64,000 bases of DNA from Plasmodium malariae (Eukaryota; Apicomplexa; Aconoidasida; Haemosporida; Plasmodiidae): NCBI RefSeq assembly GCF_900090045.1, contig NC_041782.1, positions 558,001 to 622,000 on the forward strand, given 5' to 3'. The translations under genes and the position numbers were made by a program. Shown here in pieces: positions 1 to 12,623 of the stretch. The notes under the pieces are model-generated. The model was not told the DNA's origin. It saw only the letters and a list, made by a program, of their open reading frames with translations, and made no database searches. Positions within the stretch are counted from its first letter, which is position 1. Each line of letters starts with the position of its first letter.

Positions 1-2363
1 TAAAATTTTTGAATTATGCAAATTTTCTTAATTTTTACGTATAAAGATATATTTCAATTTTTTTTTTTTTTTTTTTTTTCATGTAAAAATTTGTTTGCAA
101 TATTATCTTCTTTGCACATATATTTTTTATTATTTTGAATGCCTGAATAATAGAGGTATATATACAATTTAGAGTAAAATGCTAAAAAAAATTTATAATT
201 TTTTTTTTCGTGTGTAAAGGAAAAAAAAACTAAAGTTTTTTTATGTGAATATATATTTATATTACTAAATTATAAGCAGGATTTCCCTATTTATTTCACC
301 TACTGCAAGTTTGCACCTACCCCTGTGTACCTCAAACGTATAGTTATATGTGCCATAAAACAAATTAGAAAATAAAGGTACACTTTAAAATTAATGCAAA
401 AATGATTAAACACTGATAGCTGAAAATGTATATTTAAAAAAAAGTAAATAAAAAATAAAGCAAAACTTGTAATTTATTCCTATACCGTATACCAGTCGTA
501 ACAAGACAAACATATATCAGTATAATTTGTAGATATATTTAAATAAACAAAAGATTGTCTTTTCAGTGTTATCTATTTTATATAAAATTTGAAGCATCAT
601 AATAAAGTAGACCTTCTAATATTCTTTTTAATGAACTACACTGTTGATATATATATATATATATATATAAATGTTTTTTTTTTCTTTTTTGTTCCCTATG
701 GTACTGCACCTAGTCACACAAAATAGCTTAATATAATCGTTTTAAAAAACAGCGCATTTTTTTTTTTTTTTTTTTCAAAAAAGCATTTCTATTGCGGTAA
801 GGTGAGCAGTTATGACTTTCACGTTTCAGCAGTAATGGTTAACGTACGCCCTTTTTGTTAAAATATGTATCTTCTTTACCTGTGTTACTTTTTTTTTCGT
901 GCATTTGATATTCAGGGCATGAATAACAATTTTGGAGGAAATGTTTTATCCCTTACCTGTGTTTATATATGTGCATTCTTATGAGCTAACAATTTCTTAT
1001 TAATGATCTTCAACCTTCCATTAAAAAAAATTACTGCAATCTTTTGACAATTCATTACATGAAACTCTTTTTAAAATGGCACCCAACCTGTGCGCAGTGT
1101 CCAGGAATCATGATTGTTTAGATATGAACCATGAGAAACATATCCATAAACATGAAGCGAAAATACTACACACATAAGTATCCAAGTGTTTATGCATGTG
1201 TGTGTGTGTGTGTTCGTGCTCATTGTTTTACCTTAATGTATGCGCGATATGTAATTTCTGACAAGGTCATATATTTTTTAATGATTTTATATATATTTAT
1301 GACCAAGCAATAATAATATATTTAAAATTTTACATAAGTAACCAACTCAGAAAGCACGTTTTTTTTTTTTTTTTTTTTTTAAATATTATGAAATATCTAC
1401 ATAATAGATAAATTAATAAAATAAAAATAAAAAAAAGACAACCAATTTTTAAAAAATATTAATTCGTTTAACAACACAAACAAAAAACAAAAAATATGCT
1501 ATAAATTTATAGGCTTTTTTTTTTTTTTTTTTTTTTTTTGTGAATGAAAAGAAAAAGGGTGTAAATCCTTTATACAACACTTGACTAAAAAGAAAATATT
1601 ATAATTATATAAAATAATGAAAATAAACAAACGTATATTCCTTCTAATTTTTTATAACAACGAAATACTTTTCTTTTTATTTGAAGTTGTATACGATTTA
1701 AATTTTCCAAATAAATAGCATTTATACCCATATTCTACATTTTTGTGAAAATGTTGAAATATTTTAAGAAAGATCATTATTCATATTTAACGAGTGGCAG
1801 GAAAAAATCATTTATGGTAGAAAAAGATGTTAAAACGAGGTACTGTCCACAAAAAAAAAAAAATTAAAATTAAAATTAAAATTAAAACTAAAAATGAAGA
1901 TAAAGATAAAAATAAAAATAAAAATAAAATAAAAAAAAAAATAATAATAAAATTAAATTATAATTATGAGACTCTACAAAAGACCAAAAATACGGTTAAA
2001 AAGGGGAAACCGTGGGGGAGGAAGAGGAAAAGTTTTTTTAAATAAGGAATAAAACTAAAGGTAGAAATAAGGAATATTAATAAGTGGTACATCAATAAAA
2101 CATGGAGAACTATTTTATTTAAAAAAAAGACAGAGAGTGTATAAAAGTGTGTACGAGGGTGTAAATTCGTGTAAATGCGTGTAAAAGCAAGTAAAAGGAT
2201 GTAAATTCGTGTAAAAGCGAGTAAAAGGGGTGTAAGAACGCGTAAGAGTATTCAACTTCATAAGGCACAAAAAATCGCTATTAAAATTATGCTCGTTTTT
2301 ACTTGTTTGCCATTTTGATATGCCGTTACACGGCTGCATTTTAGCACTTCTATAACTTATTCC

Positions 2364-2398
<35 letters not shown>

Positions 2399-2540
2399 TC
2401 AAAGTAAAAAGTTTGTTACAAGGGAAGAATTGAAACACATTTTCATCTTAGACACTGCAGATAGTACAGCAGGGTTATGCATATTGAACATCTCGTTATT
2501 TCTCCTAGGAGGGTTAACACAAGAAAAAAGCAAAGGGGAC
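1..2540. other. Gene-poor AT-rich flank
   Basis: No supported gene. The stretch holds poly-A/T tracts (about 60-79, 755-776, 1359-1380, 1516-1539, 2367-2397), a short TA run near 648-669 and A-rich AATTAAA-type simple repeats near 1850-1950. The open frames here are short and made of simple sequence. The final few hundred bases precede the first membrane-protein gene and probably include its 5' leader. Confidence 0.7.
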
Positions 2541-5500
2541 ATGGCAACGAATTTACAAGGAAGTTTGTTTATTATAAGTTTGATGTGTTTTTCTGTTCAA
2601 AAGGTTTTCCAAAGATCTATTATATCCGATGTTTCATTTGTTGTACTATTATCCTTGTCATGTATTTTACCTTTCTTTTTATTAGAGATAGATGAATCTT
2701 TTAATAGCATAATTTTTTTCCTTTTAAGTATAATGCTATATTTTACCAAGTATCATTTAAGAAATTTATTTTTACTAGACAGTGTTATAGTACTGGCAAT
2801 AGTTGCAATAAATAGTTCGATAAATTCAAGTATAATAGACATTTATATTTTCCTACTTGTATTAAATACTTTTTTCCTAAGTATAATATTTTACAGGTAC
2901 TTGTACTATTTTTCTAAGTCTATATCCCTTGCCTCAGATAATCCCAAAAATATGATGGTAATGTTTCCTTATATAAATGAGTATCAACAAATATGTTTTG
3001 TAAAGCTAGCTGATATACTATTAGATTTAAATAATTATATGAGAATAAAATGGAACATATTTTTCAATAATATACCCATAATTAACTTAAAGAATGAAAA
3101 AGAAATACAAAATTTAGAAATACCTTCTACTAGGCTGTCCAATAAATTTTATACTCTAAAGAATCAAAAAATTTTCCTTTACTATCCACCATATTATTGT
3201 CTCAAAGCATTATATCATAAAAAATTACATTTACTTTGTTTATCTACTGAAAGAAAAAAAAAACAAATTATGAAATTACATTCAAATTCAAATAGGATAA
3301 ATTTTTATTTTCTAATGGAACTGCTAAAATTGCAGGGGTGTAAATCCGACTTGCATCTTCATCCTAACGGGGAAAATCGAACCAACATAAAAAATAAACC
3401 ACAGGGATCGAATAGTAAAAACAACAATTACACACATATGATACATCCCTACAATCAGGATAAAATACTTTATTCTAAAGAGAAGAAAGGGAACATAAAA
3501 AATAAAAAAAGGCATACGTACAAGGAGGTGCTATATCCAGAGAACTTATGCATTAACCAGAAAAACAAACGAGAAATGGAAAAAATTACAATGATGAACA
3601 TAAAAAAAAAAGGAGGACGCAAATTTAGTAAAGAAGAGGGGTACAAGCATGCCGACGTTTTGCGGTACCCTGATAACAATTCTCCTAAGGACAAAAATGA
3701 AAAAGGGAAAAAAGAAGCCAACAGTTGTAGAAGTTACAAAAAAGAAAAAAAGAGTAAAGAAGGGGGAAAAGAGGATAGTCAACACAAGGGAAAAAAGGAC
3801 AAACATGTCTGCAGAAACGAAAATGGTGTAGCAAATGGTATAGCAAATGGTATAGCAAATGGTATAGCAAATGACATGGCAAATGACATAAGCCACTATT
3901 TGAAGCATGAACATTTTATACACACTAAAGTATTTTCCACAAAATTGATAGAGGACTCTATAGAAAATCTGGCAGGTCGCAATACGGATATTTCAGAAAA
4001 CAAAATTCAGATGGACGATTTATTTACTACTTTAATTAAGACAGATCCCATAAAAATTAACTCTTCTCATTCATCAAAAAAGAAAGAAAAAAATGCAGAA
4101 AATGATGGAAAATCCAAACCATGTGAACAACTCTTTGAATCAAAATTTGCTATCAATTCTTTGGCACATCCAGAAAAAAAAAAAAATATCAAGCCGAAAG
4201 ATGCACTAAATCGAGGGAACTTCCAAAGTCAGGGGAAGATCGCACATTCGCAAGGAATTATAAATAACTACAAAAAGGAAGAAAAGGAAGAAGAAAAAGA
4301 AAAAAAGGACCAAGGGAAGAGGAAAGGCGCACAGAAGGAAGTGGGACAAAGGGCAGAGGGGGAGAAAAAAAAAGTAAACAAATGTACCACACTTCCAGTT
4401 AGCATCAATTATGACAATTTTGAAAAGGATGAGAAAAAGTTATATGTAAAAAAAAAAAAAAAAATTAGAAATCAACAAAAGCATGGTGCAGAATTATTTG
4501 AAAACAGTGAAATAGATAAAGGAGATAAAGGCATAGCGCATAAAGAGAATGATTATAATCTCTATAACTGTGGAAATACGAACAACCCCATAATTTCTAA
4601 AGAAAATGCGTATGAGCGAAATAAAACAGAAAGCTTTTCTAGTGTAAGTGGTAATAATGTGGATGGTTCAAATGAGGAATATAACAATATGCACATGTTC
4701 ATGCTTAAGAAGTCAAAAAAAAATAATAATCAACAAAGTGAAGCTTATTCTAGAATAATAAAAAGTCAACATAGAACCAATTCAAAGTTTAACACTTCTG
4801 CTTCAAGGAACTCTTATTGTTATGAAAGCACATCTGATGAAAAACTAATTTTTATGAACTTTTCTTGCTTATTTTATATATGCGCACAGAAAATTAAATT
4901 CTTATTAACATATATAGAACAAATTAATGTAGTTGTACAAGGAGCTAATTTCAAACAACGAATAACACCAAAACAAAATAATCTTCTCTCTTTTTTAGAT
5001 CAAAAAGTAGAAAGATACTATTTATTATGGTCAAATTCTTTTGATTTAAATTATCATGTGGAAAATTATATATTCCATATAATACTGATATTAATTCTAC
5101 ACCTCTCTTGCATACTCCTAAGAGTAGCTCCCATACACATGAGTCAGTTGTATTCTCTAGTACGTTCATAAATAAATAAATAATAAAAAATAGATGCACG
5201 GTCCATACTTCAGCAGACATACTCATTCGTAGTCTACATAGTCAACCATTTTGCTAGGTTGTTGTCAGAATAAAATCCACGTATATACACACATATGTAC
5301 ATATAAATGCATACATATAAATGTATACATATACATGTGTACATATACGTGTGTACATATACGTGTGTACATATACGTGCGCATATGTATATATACATAT
5401 ATTTACGCACGTATGTGCATTTTTCGTGATACCCCTTTTCCACCCGTTTTAGTTCAAAATTCCCAGCTTCCTAACAATTTTTATATCAAGATTTTTGATC

Positions 5501-6751
5501 ATTCTAATCGTTATTGCTTTTTTAATTTCATCAATCATAAAAACTAGATCTGTTAACCCCACCAATGTGTTCAGAATTAAAATACGCTTCTTCATTTTGT
5601 CGATTTTTATGTAACAATAATAAATTATTCACTATGTTGAAGCAGTGAAGGGGGACAAGTCCTTTTGCCCACATGCACACATGCACACATGAACACATGA
5701 ACACATGCATATATGCACACGTTCATATGTCCATACGTACATTAAAATTTCTATTTACTCTTATTTTCTCCTTTCTTTATAGTCTCCTCCTGTCAACCTT
5801 AGACTACTTGTGGACTATTTTTCTGGTATACGAAAATTTGTGGATGTTACCAAAGAATTCTTTACTTGCCCTTCAGAAAGCACACAGGTAAAAAGTGTTT
5901 ACAGATTAGCACTATCCCTGATGTGTATACGGATAGGGGCGTTATCATTTTTCATTTCTTCCTATTACTTGTCATTACCTTCTGCGTGCTGCTGTTGAGT
6001 TATATATGCCGTCATTACTCCCTATTTGCTGCTACTTATTTTATTATCATTATTGTCATTATTATCATTACTGTCATTATTATCATAATTACAATTATTA
6101 TCATTATTGTTATTATTTTTCTTTTCTTTTCCTTTTTTTTTTTTTTTACCCAAGTTGCAGCATCTTTTCCGAAGCTGGATTTACTTTCGTTGTGCCCATC
6201 TTTTACTTTCTAGTTATGCATAGACTAGAAAGTCTGTGGTACATATACACTGTATGGTTACTGCTGATAAACATCATATACTGGTATTTTATAGGAGTTT
6301 TATTGCCCGGCTTAAAGATGAACATCTCGTTGATCACTCTGATTTCGTTATGTATTTTGTTTATTATTAGGTTAGTACAGGAAAGACAGAAATATTCCGA
6401 GCTGTAGGATGGACAGATGACGCTTTTGTACTATAGTACTCATCATCCTTCTTTGTCCTTCACATGTTCACCCTTTCAGCTTTTCCCTTATTCATTCATT
6501 CAATCATTCATTCGATCATTCATTTGATCATTCATTCGATCATTCATTCGTTCATTCATTCTATTATGTATTCACCGGATTCTCTTCTTATATACGCCTC
6601 TTCTCCTACTTTCACTCTTTATAGACCTTTCGAAATGATTAAGAGAGATATCTTCTGTAGGTGTGTTTTACCTTATGTACTTTTTCTGGACGATACCTTG
6701 CATTTTGTTACTAATGAGAAAGAGCTTAAGTATTTGCACTATCATTTATAA
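2541..6751 (+). CDS. Multi-pass membrane protein, five exons, unknown function
   Basis: My model joins 2541-5159, 5453-5610, 5783-5887, 6155-6370 and 6625-6751, giving about 1074 residues; all intron phases agree (0, 2, 2, 2). I chose the ATG at 2541 (MATNLQGS) because the frame upstream has no ATG. Residues 1-125 hold about five hydrophobic helices. Roughly 250-800 is a Lys/Asn/Glu-rich hydrophilic insert with tandem GIAN units near 3825-3890. The exons after 5040 are again strongly hydrophobic, with five or more helices, including segments around PIFYFLV and YWYFIGVLLPG. The last exon is uncertain: joining T at 6350 to 6662 in another frame also yields a membrane-like end. Two membrane blocks around a loop suggest a transporter or an ER glycosyl or lipid enzyme, but I see no diagnostic motif and do not assign a family. 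Confidence 0.7.
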
Positions 6752-6917
6752 GGATAGGCACTTATACATCCAGGGTAAAAGGTATGTCACGTATGTTAAC
6801 ATACAGGTTGCTTGCATATACGTACAAACTAGTATATATCCGAGAAACATCTTTCTTTAAACGGTTAGATTGAAAATAGAAAGTCGATTAAAACAAAAAA
6901 CAAAAAAAAAATAATAA

Positions 6918-7023
6918 AAGAAGTAGAAGTAGAAGTAGAAGTAGAACTAGAAGTAGAAGTAGAAGTAGAAGTAGAAGTAGAACTAGAAGTAGAAGTAGAA
7001 GTAGAAGTAGAACTAGAAGTAGA
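6918..7023. repeat. GTAGAA hexanucleotide tandem repeat
   Basis: About 17 copies of a 6-base AAGTAG unit with occasional AACTAG variants, just past the end of the five-exon membrane gene. It is probably an intergenic minisatellite; nothing suggests that it is translated. Confidence 0.85.
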
Positions 7024-7276
7024 AACAGACGTAGTACGTATTTTTATTTAAAAATGAATAAATGAGAAAAAGAAAGAAAAAAAAATGAAACAAAAAGGAA
7101 CGGAAGGACACGAAATACCCTAAAAATGTTAATATAAATATAAGAGTAATGAGAAAGATAAACATACATGTAAGCACAAATATAGCTGTATTTGTAGCAG
7201 CAAATTTACATGTATATGTGCACCCAGGTGAATATGAAAAACGAGTGTGACAACAAAACACGGAAGGATGAGCCAA
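7013..7276 (-). other. Coding-like hydrophobic island, unresolved
   Basis: The minus strand is open for 87 codons without an ATG start. It carries a Cys-containing stretch followed by a run of about 25 hydrophobic residues (FVLTCMFIFLITLIFILTF). The plus strand of the same bases is also open, with splice-like signals (GTAAGC near 7170, CCCAG near 7229). Base composition is richer in G/C than neighbouring spacers. It could be a tail-anchored mini-protein exon, a 3' UTR or chance. It lies 70 bases beyond the stop of the type II membrane gene. Confidence 0.2.
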
Positions 7277-7345
7277 ATGAATTTAATTAATTTGAAAATA
7301 TACCAAATTAGATTATCATAATGGAGCTAAATTTGACACTTCTAA

Positions 7346-8136
7346 CTAGTCTACTAATGATGGATCATTTTTTAAGTTATACAAAATTGCATTTTTGTTT
7401 ACACCCACAGAATTAAAAAATGAATGCACCTTATCATCTATAAAACATCTACATGAAAATATTAACTCGTACTTCTTGTCATTATGCACTTTTCTAAACT
7501 CGTTCGATATATATAAATCATCGAGTCGTATGGAAAAATATAATTTATTAAATCGTATACAATCATTATATAATGGTTGTATTTCTGCCTTATATGCATT
7601 TGTTATCTCGTAGCCTAAGTGTAATGGTATAGAAAATATGTCATCCGATCGCTTCAAAAGGGTATACCTTATTTTAACCTTTCAAAAGGGAAAAAGAATA
7701 AGAGGAACATTATATGCATACATGAATACATACACCCATACGTACAGACATGCATACATGAATACATGCACCCATACGTACAGACATGCATACGTACAGA
7801 CATGCATACGTACAGACATACATACGTACATGGGTACATACAAATATAATTTTTACAAATATGTCAACAAGAACGCGGTGTTGGTGGTTCATCGATTTAT
7901 TCGTTCATCAACTTATCGCTTTATTGCTTTATTATTTTATTATATACATTTATTTTTTCTTTTCCATTTTATCTCCTTTTTTCATACAGATAATTTTGTG
8001 GAAAAACTACTTTCGCTGTTGTTTAAAGGGACGCTGATCTCACTTCTATGAGTTAAAGGTGCTTGATTTGATGATATTTCTTCCACTCCTAACAACAGTT
8101 AGCATATACATATGGGTATACGTATACATGTATATA

Positions 8137-8179
<43 letters not shown>

Positions 8180-8548
8180 GCTACGTGTTAGCAAAATAAT
8201 AGTCTTTTTTTTTTTTTTTTTATCGCTCTATTTTATAACCTCCGTTGTACAACAGACATGTATAATTCTCCCCTATGGGAAAATAGAAATATTTTACATT
8301 TTCTGCATTAAGTATGTACGATAAAATAGTATAATTGCTTATATTTATTTTGATTTTTAATTTCCCCCCTATAATTACTTTATTATTTTTATATAAAAAC
8401 TTAAATATATTTTGGTTGTTTGGAATTATGTTTATTTCAGGTGTGTATGACGTGGTTAAGAACCCTAACAGTACTCCTACAAGTTGGTGCACGCAAAAAC
8501 GGGCAACACGTGTACATATGTGAATGTACTTACATATGTGCATATATA

Positions 8549-8582
<34 letters not shown>

Positions 8583-8861
8583 CATACATACGCATGAGGA
8601 CTTACAATATGCATATGCCTGCGCACAGTAACGACGCTCGTACAAACATACGCATACACCCCCATACACACACGCAACTACATATATAAAGAGTTACACA
8701 TTTTTTTATTTCTTTCTTTTTCAACCTCCTACAAAGCAAATTATAAAAAGTATCATCAAATAAATCATATTAAAAAATACGATTTTCTTGTTTACTCTTT
8801 TCTTTTCGGCTAGCTCATTTCCAAACACTCTTTTTTTCTTATAACCCAGTTTCCCCTCCAT
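7346..8861 (-). CDS. Type II membrane protein, four exons, possible LEA-2-like domain
   Basis: The exons are 8861-8726, 8476-8240, 8088-7988 and 7651-7346, giving 259 residues with consistent phases (1, 1, 0). The protein starts MEGKLGYKKK. It has a short basic cytosolic head, one transmembrane helix at about residues 28-52 that is rich in Ile/Leu and ends in Gly-Gly, and then a beta-rich lumenal or extracellular part. In that part the spacing 'GGKLKIKINISNYT' and the later 'LYFSIRLDDLYI' recall the repeating strands of LEA-2 domains, as in plant NDR1-like or animal TMEM106 proteins, which also follow a single N-terminal helix. That family link is inference from pattern, not an alignment. There is one NYT glycosylation-type site in the domain. 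No catalytic motif is visible. Confidence 0.75.
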
Positions 8862-9772
8862 AACTATATCAACAAATTAACAAGTTAAATAAAAAAAAAT
8901 AATAATAAAATAATAATAAAATAATAATAAAATAATAATAAAATAATAATAAAATAATAATAAAATAAAAATAAAATAAAAATAAAATAAAAATAAAATA
9001 AAAATAAAATAAAAATAAAATAAAAAATAAAATAAAAAATAAAAATAAAACAAATTTAAAAAAGGAAAAGGGGGAAAAAAAAAAGCAGAGTGGAAAAGAA
9101 AAAAAATATAGTGTACATTCTTACCTGCTATTTATTCATTAACAGAAAAAATGGAACACTCATTAAGCTAACATTTAATTAAATAAAAAAAAAAAATTGT
9201 TACAAACGAAATGAGCATATTAACAAAATTATATGTCCTTCCATAAACAAAGAATAAATTGTGTACCATAGAAAAAAAAAAAAAAAGATAAAATAGAAAA
9301 AGAAAATCCTTATATATCCGTTTAAACATTTTGTCATATACATATATACACCTCCAAATGAATGCAAAAAAAAAAATAAAATAATAAAATAAAATGAGAG
9401 TTGCGTTTGTAAAAAGCGTTTTATATTTAAGCTCAGTATCCATATATAAATATATATATATACGTACATATAAATACATACGTACGCAATTACATTTTTT
9501 GTGTATTGAGTGAATAATTTTGTTACATCACCCCTTGAGTTTTAAAGGCCCTTAACAGTTTACTCAAAATACAGAGTTATATGAAACCATTTATATACAA
9601 CTGAGAAGTCCACAAGAGTGGTATGCTTAATATCTTTCTTTTTTTTTTTCTTTTGTTCTTATTTTAAAAAAAACTTGCTAATGACCTTTTTCCCTTTTTC
9701 CAAAAGTTCATTAATATTTTTATTTTTCATTAAATTTTTTACAGCATAAAAAGTATTGTATATGTTTTTCAT
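8862..9772. other. Divergent spacer with A/T simple repeats
   Basis: Spacer between two divergently transcribed genes. It contains AATAATAAA and AATAAAATAAA runs (about 8890-9055) and a TA-rich patch near 9440-9470. I see no gene. The two promoters are presumably here, but no motif can be named with confidence. Confidence 0.7.
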
Positions 9773-11374
9773 ATGGAAAGTTATTATTTAAAAAAAAAAA
9801 AAAAAATAAAATATAAAGAATTATTTATAACAACATTTTTAACCCATGGAGGATCAAATTTAATTTCAAAACTTATTGTTTCACCACTGGAGAGGACTGT
9901 AATCATTAAACAAGTGCGACCAGTTTTCTTTAAAGGCATTTTGCTTCAGCCTTCTTTTGCATACTCAAACATAATAAGAAGTAAGGCGGTATCATAAACG
10001 GGGTAGTTATTCCCCTGCATGTATATATATATTTATATGTATATACGCGCTTATATATATACACATGTGCAAACACATATACAAATGTACATCCATATAT
10101 TCATCTGCACCTTCGCAATGATATAACATTGCTCGACTCTTCCTTCCACATCCAACCCATACATATGTGAAACTACCCCTTACTTACCCCCTTAGGCATA
10201 CACTCAAATCAAGGCGTAACGTCCTTTTGGTGGGGATACAATGCAAGTATTTTGAGTTTTTTATCATTCAGTTTTTTAAGATTACTATTTCATGATAGAA
10301 TAAAATACAGCCTATCTCTATATACCACTTCTATAAGTAGTACTAATAATAGTAGCAATTATAATTACTTTTTTGTTAAATTTTTCTTATTATACACCTC
10401 AAGTTGCTTAGCTGCAACAATAGCATATCCTTTAGACACCATTCATAATTGCATGCAGCTGAATCATGAAATAATTAGAAATAAGAAACTGCATAACAGG
10501 AGCATTTTTCTTTTTATATATGACCAATTATTAAAAAAAAGTAAAAAAAAAAAAAAAATTAGCGAAAGAAATGAGAAAGGGCTAGAAAAATGATTACATA
10601 TAACACTCGTTGCATAGTGAACACATGATCAACACAGACACATAATGCACATGTGCATGCGTACAGTCAGACGCGTGTGCATATTCTTTTCATTGCTGCT
10701 ATAAATTTGTGCACTTTCCGCCGGACGCGAATGCTGCGCATACTTGTCCTCATATCGAATATTTTTATTTTATTTTTCTATTTTATTATTCTATTTTATT
10801 ATTATATTTTATTAATTTATTTTTACAGCACTCTTAATTTATATATGTATGTTTTTCTTTTCCCCTGTTTGTAGAAATTAAAAATTTGTACGCGGGGTAC
10901 AGCCTATGCTTGTTCAGCTTCATCCCGTATTTGATCATAACGATTAAGTTAAACGAACTGTTTACAAAGCATTTTATTGATTTCAGTTATCAAGTGAAAA
11001 GTTTATCCTTAGAAAAAGAGGAACAAAAGAATGAATATAACACAAATGAGGATTATAAAAAATTATTTAATAAGACTCCAAGTTTTTTTCCCTACATCTT
11101 TTTGGGTGTACTAACAGGTTATGTGGCACAGATAGCTACATACCCACTAGAGACTATAAGGCGAACATATCAGTATCATGTTATGTATGAACAATATTTC
11201 CCAAAATTATCGAAGCATTTTAAAATTTTATATAAAGAAAAGTGCTCAAAAACGCTTATCAACAAAATTTCGAATCTGTACAAAGGATTTACAATGCATT
11301 CGTTTAAATTAATACCGGAGTATTTCATATTTAGCTGTTTTTTTTACTACGTAAAAAATAATATACCCATATAA
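9773..11374 (+). CDS. Mitochondrial carrier family protein, three exons
   Basis: The exons are 9773-9980, 10196-10540 and 10875-11374, giving 350 residues, phases 1 and 1. Solute carriers of this family sit in the mitochondrial inner membrane and are built of three repeats, each with a PX[DE]XX[KR] signature. Here the three are PLERTV, PLDTIH and PLETIR. The second lacks the final basic residue. Repeat ends such as 'TSFWWGYNASIL' and 'NLYKGF' match the conserved glycine-rich turns. The second and third repeats are separated by a short charged insert. Which substrate it moves cannot be read from the sequence; the degenerate second motif argues against an ordinary ADP/ATP carrier. The start ATG is the first in frame and is followed by a poly-Lys run, which could be misread by gene finders. 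Confidence 0.88.
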
Positions 11375-12092
11375 AAAATGGAAAACGAAAGAAAAGAAAC
11401 AAAAGAAGAGTAATGTAGAGAAAAAAAAAGAAACGTATTTGACTATTTTGTAGTATTTTTTTTTTTTTTTTTTAATTTTCCCGACAAAAATACTGCAGTC
11501 CTTTATTGTTCTTTGCTTCTGTTATTTTATCCTGAACAGTTCATATTTTTTTCTTAATTTTTATTATTTTATTATTTTTTTATTTGATTATATTATATAT
11601 TTTTTTTTTTTTTTTTATTTCATTTTTTTTTTTCTGGCTAGCAGTTAAAAAATTTTCCCCTGTTGACTACAAAAATTTATTTGCCTGCTTCTAATAATTT
11701 GTGTAATGTAATTATGGTTTATTCATTTTATTTTCCACCTTTTACTTGTTTTTATTTCTTTTAAGATTTTCTTTTTTTCTTTATATTGGCTTAATTCTTT
11801 TTTTCCTTATGTTGATATATTACATATAACACGCGTTAATTTATGCACGCGTGAAACTTTTTTAAGTGAGGCCCTCAACCTTTAACGAATTCTTATTAAA
11901 AACTGGTACATATATGTATGTATACATATATTTTTTTTATTTTATGAATGCTATCAAAATTCGAAATTTTGAAAAATGGATAAAAATAACTTAACTGTGA
12001 AGATATGTCACCTAACCTTCCAGGAATTATGAAGGAAAGAACATATATGCACAAAAATACTTATATGTCGGTTATAAACGTACATACGTAAG

Positions 12093-12155
<63 letters not shown>

Positions 12156-12623
12156 GTATGTATGTATGTATGTATATATTTGCTCACAATATATGACGCA
12201 AAAGAGTCGTTCCTGAGGCATTTTTTAAAGCAGTTAATCATGCTGTTATAATAAATGAAAAACTGTATTTGAAATACAACTGTTAGGTACATTTGTGTGC
12301 CCTCCTTCCTTGCATTCCCAATTTTAGGAGCACATACCATTGCATACATATGAATTTGAAGATATATACGTGTACACATATATATTTCTTTTTCTGTTTA
12401 CATACTTATATTACTTGTAGATATTTGTGTGTACATTTACAAAGACATGCATACATACTTACATACTTCCGTACATACTTCCATACATACTTACATACTT
12501 CCATACACACTTACGTGCACACACACTTCCATACACACACTTTCATACACACACACTTCCATACACACATAGTGCTCCATACATGCACGAGCGTGGACGC
12601 TTCCGGTCAGCGTAACAACGTGA
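11375..12623. other. Spacer with TA tract and short-repeat zone
   Basis: The spacer contains T-rich blocks (11450-11640), a long TA dinucleotide run (about 12096-12151) followed by TATG units, and ACATACTT/ACACACTTCC-type units at 12440-12580. A patch at 12185-12350 is unusually G/C rich and open on the minus strand (listed separately). Nothing else looks like a gene. Confidence 0.65.
12185..12360 (-). other. Coding-like island, possible small minus-strand exon
   Basis: The minus strand is open from an ATG near 12340 (MVCAPKIGNARKEG). It continues through codons using C and G in third position and reaches a GTGAGC donor-like site near 12191. A second in-frame Met begins MINCFKKCLRNDSFASYI. 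I could not find a convincing downstream exon. It may be a fragment of a small gene or non-coding sequence of raised G/C content. Confidence 0.2.
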
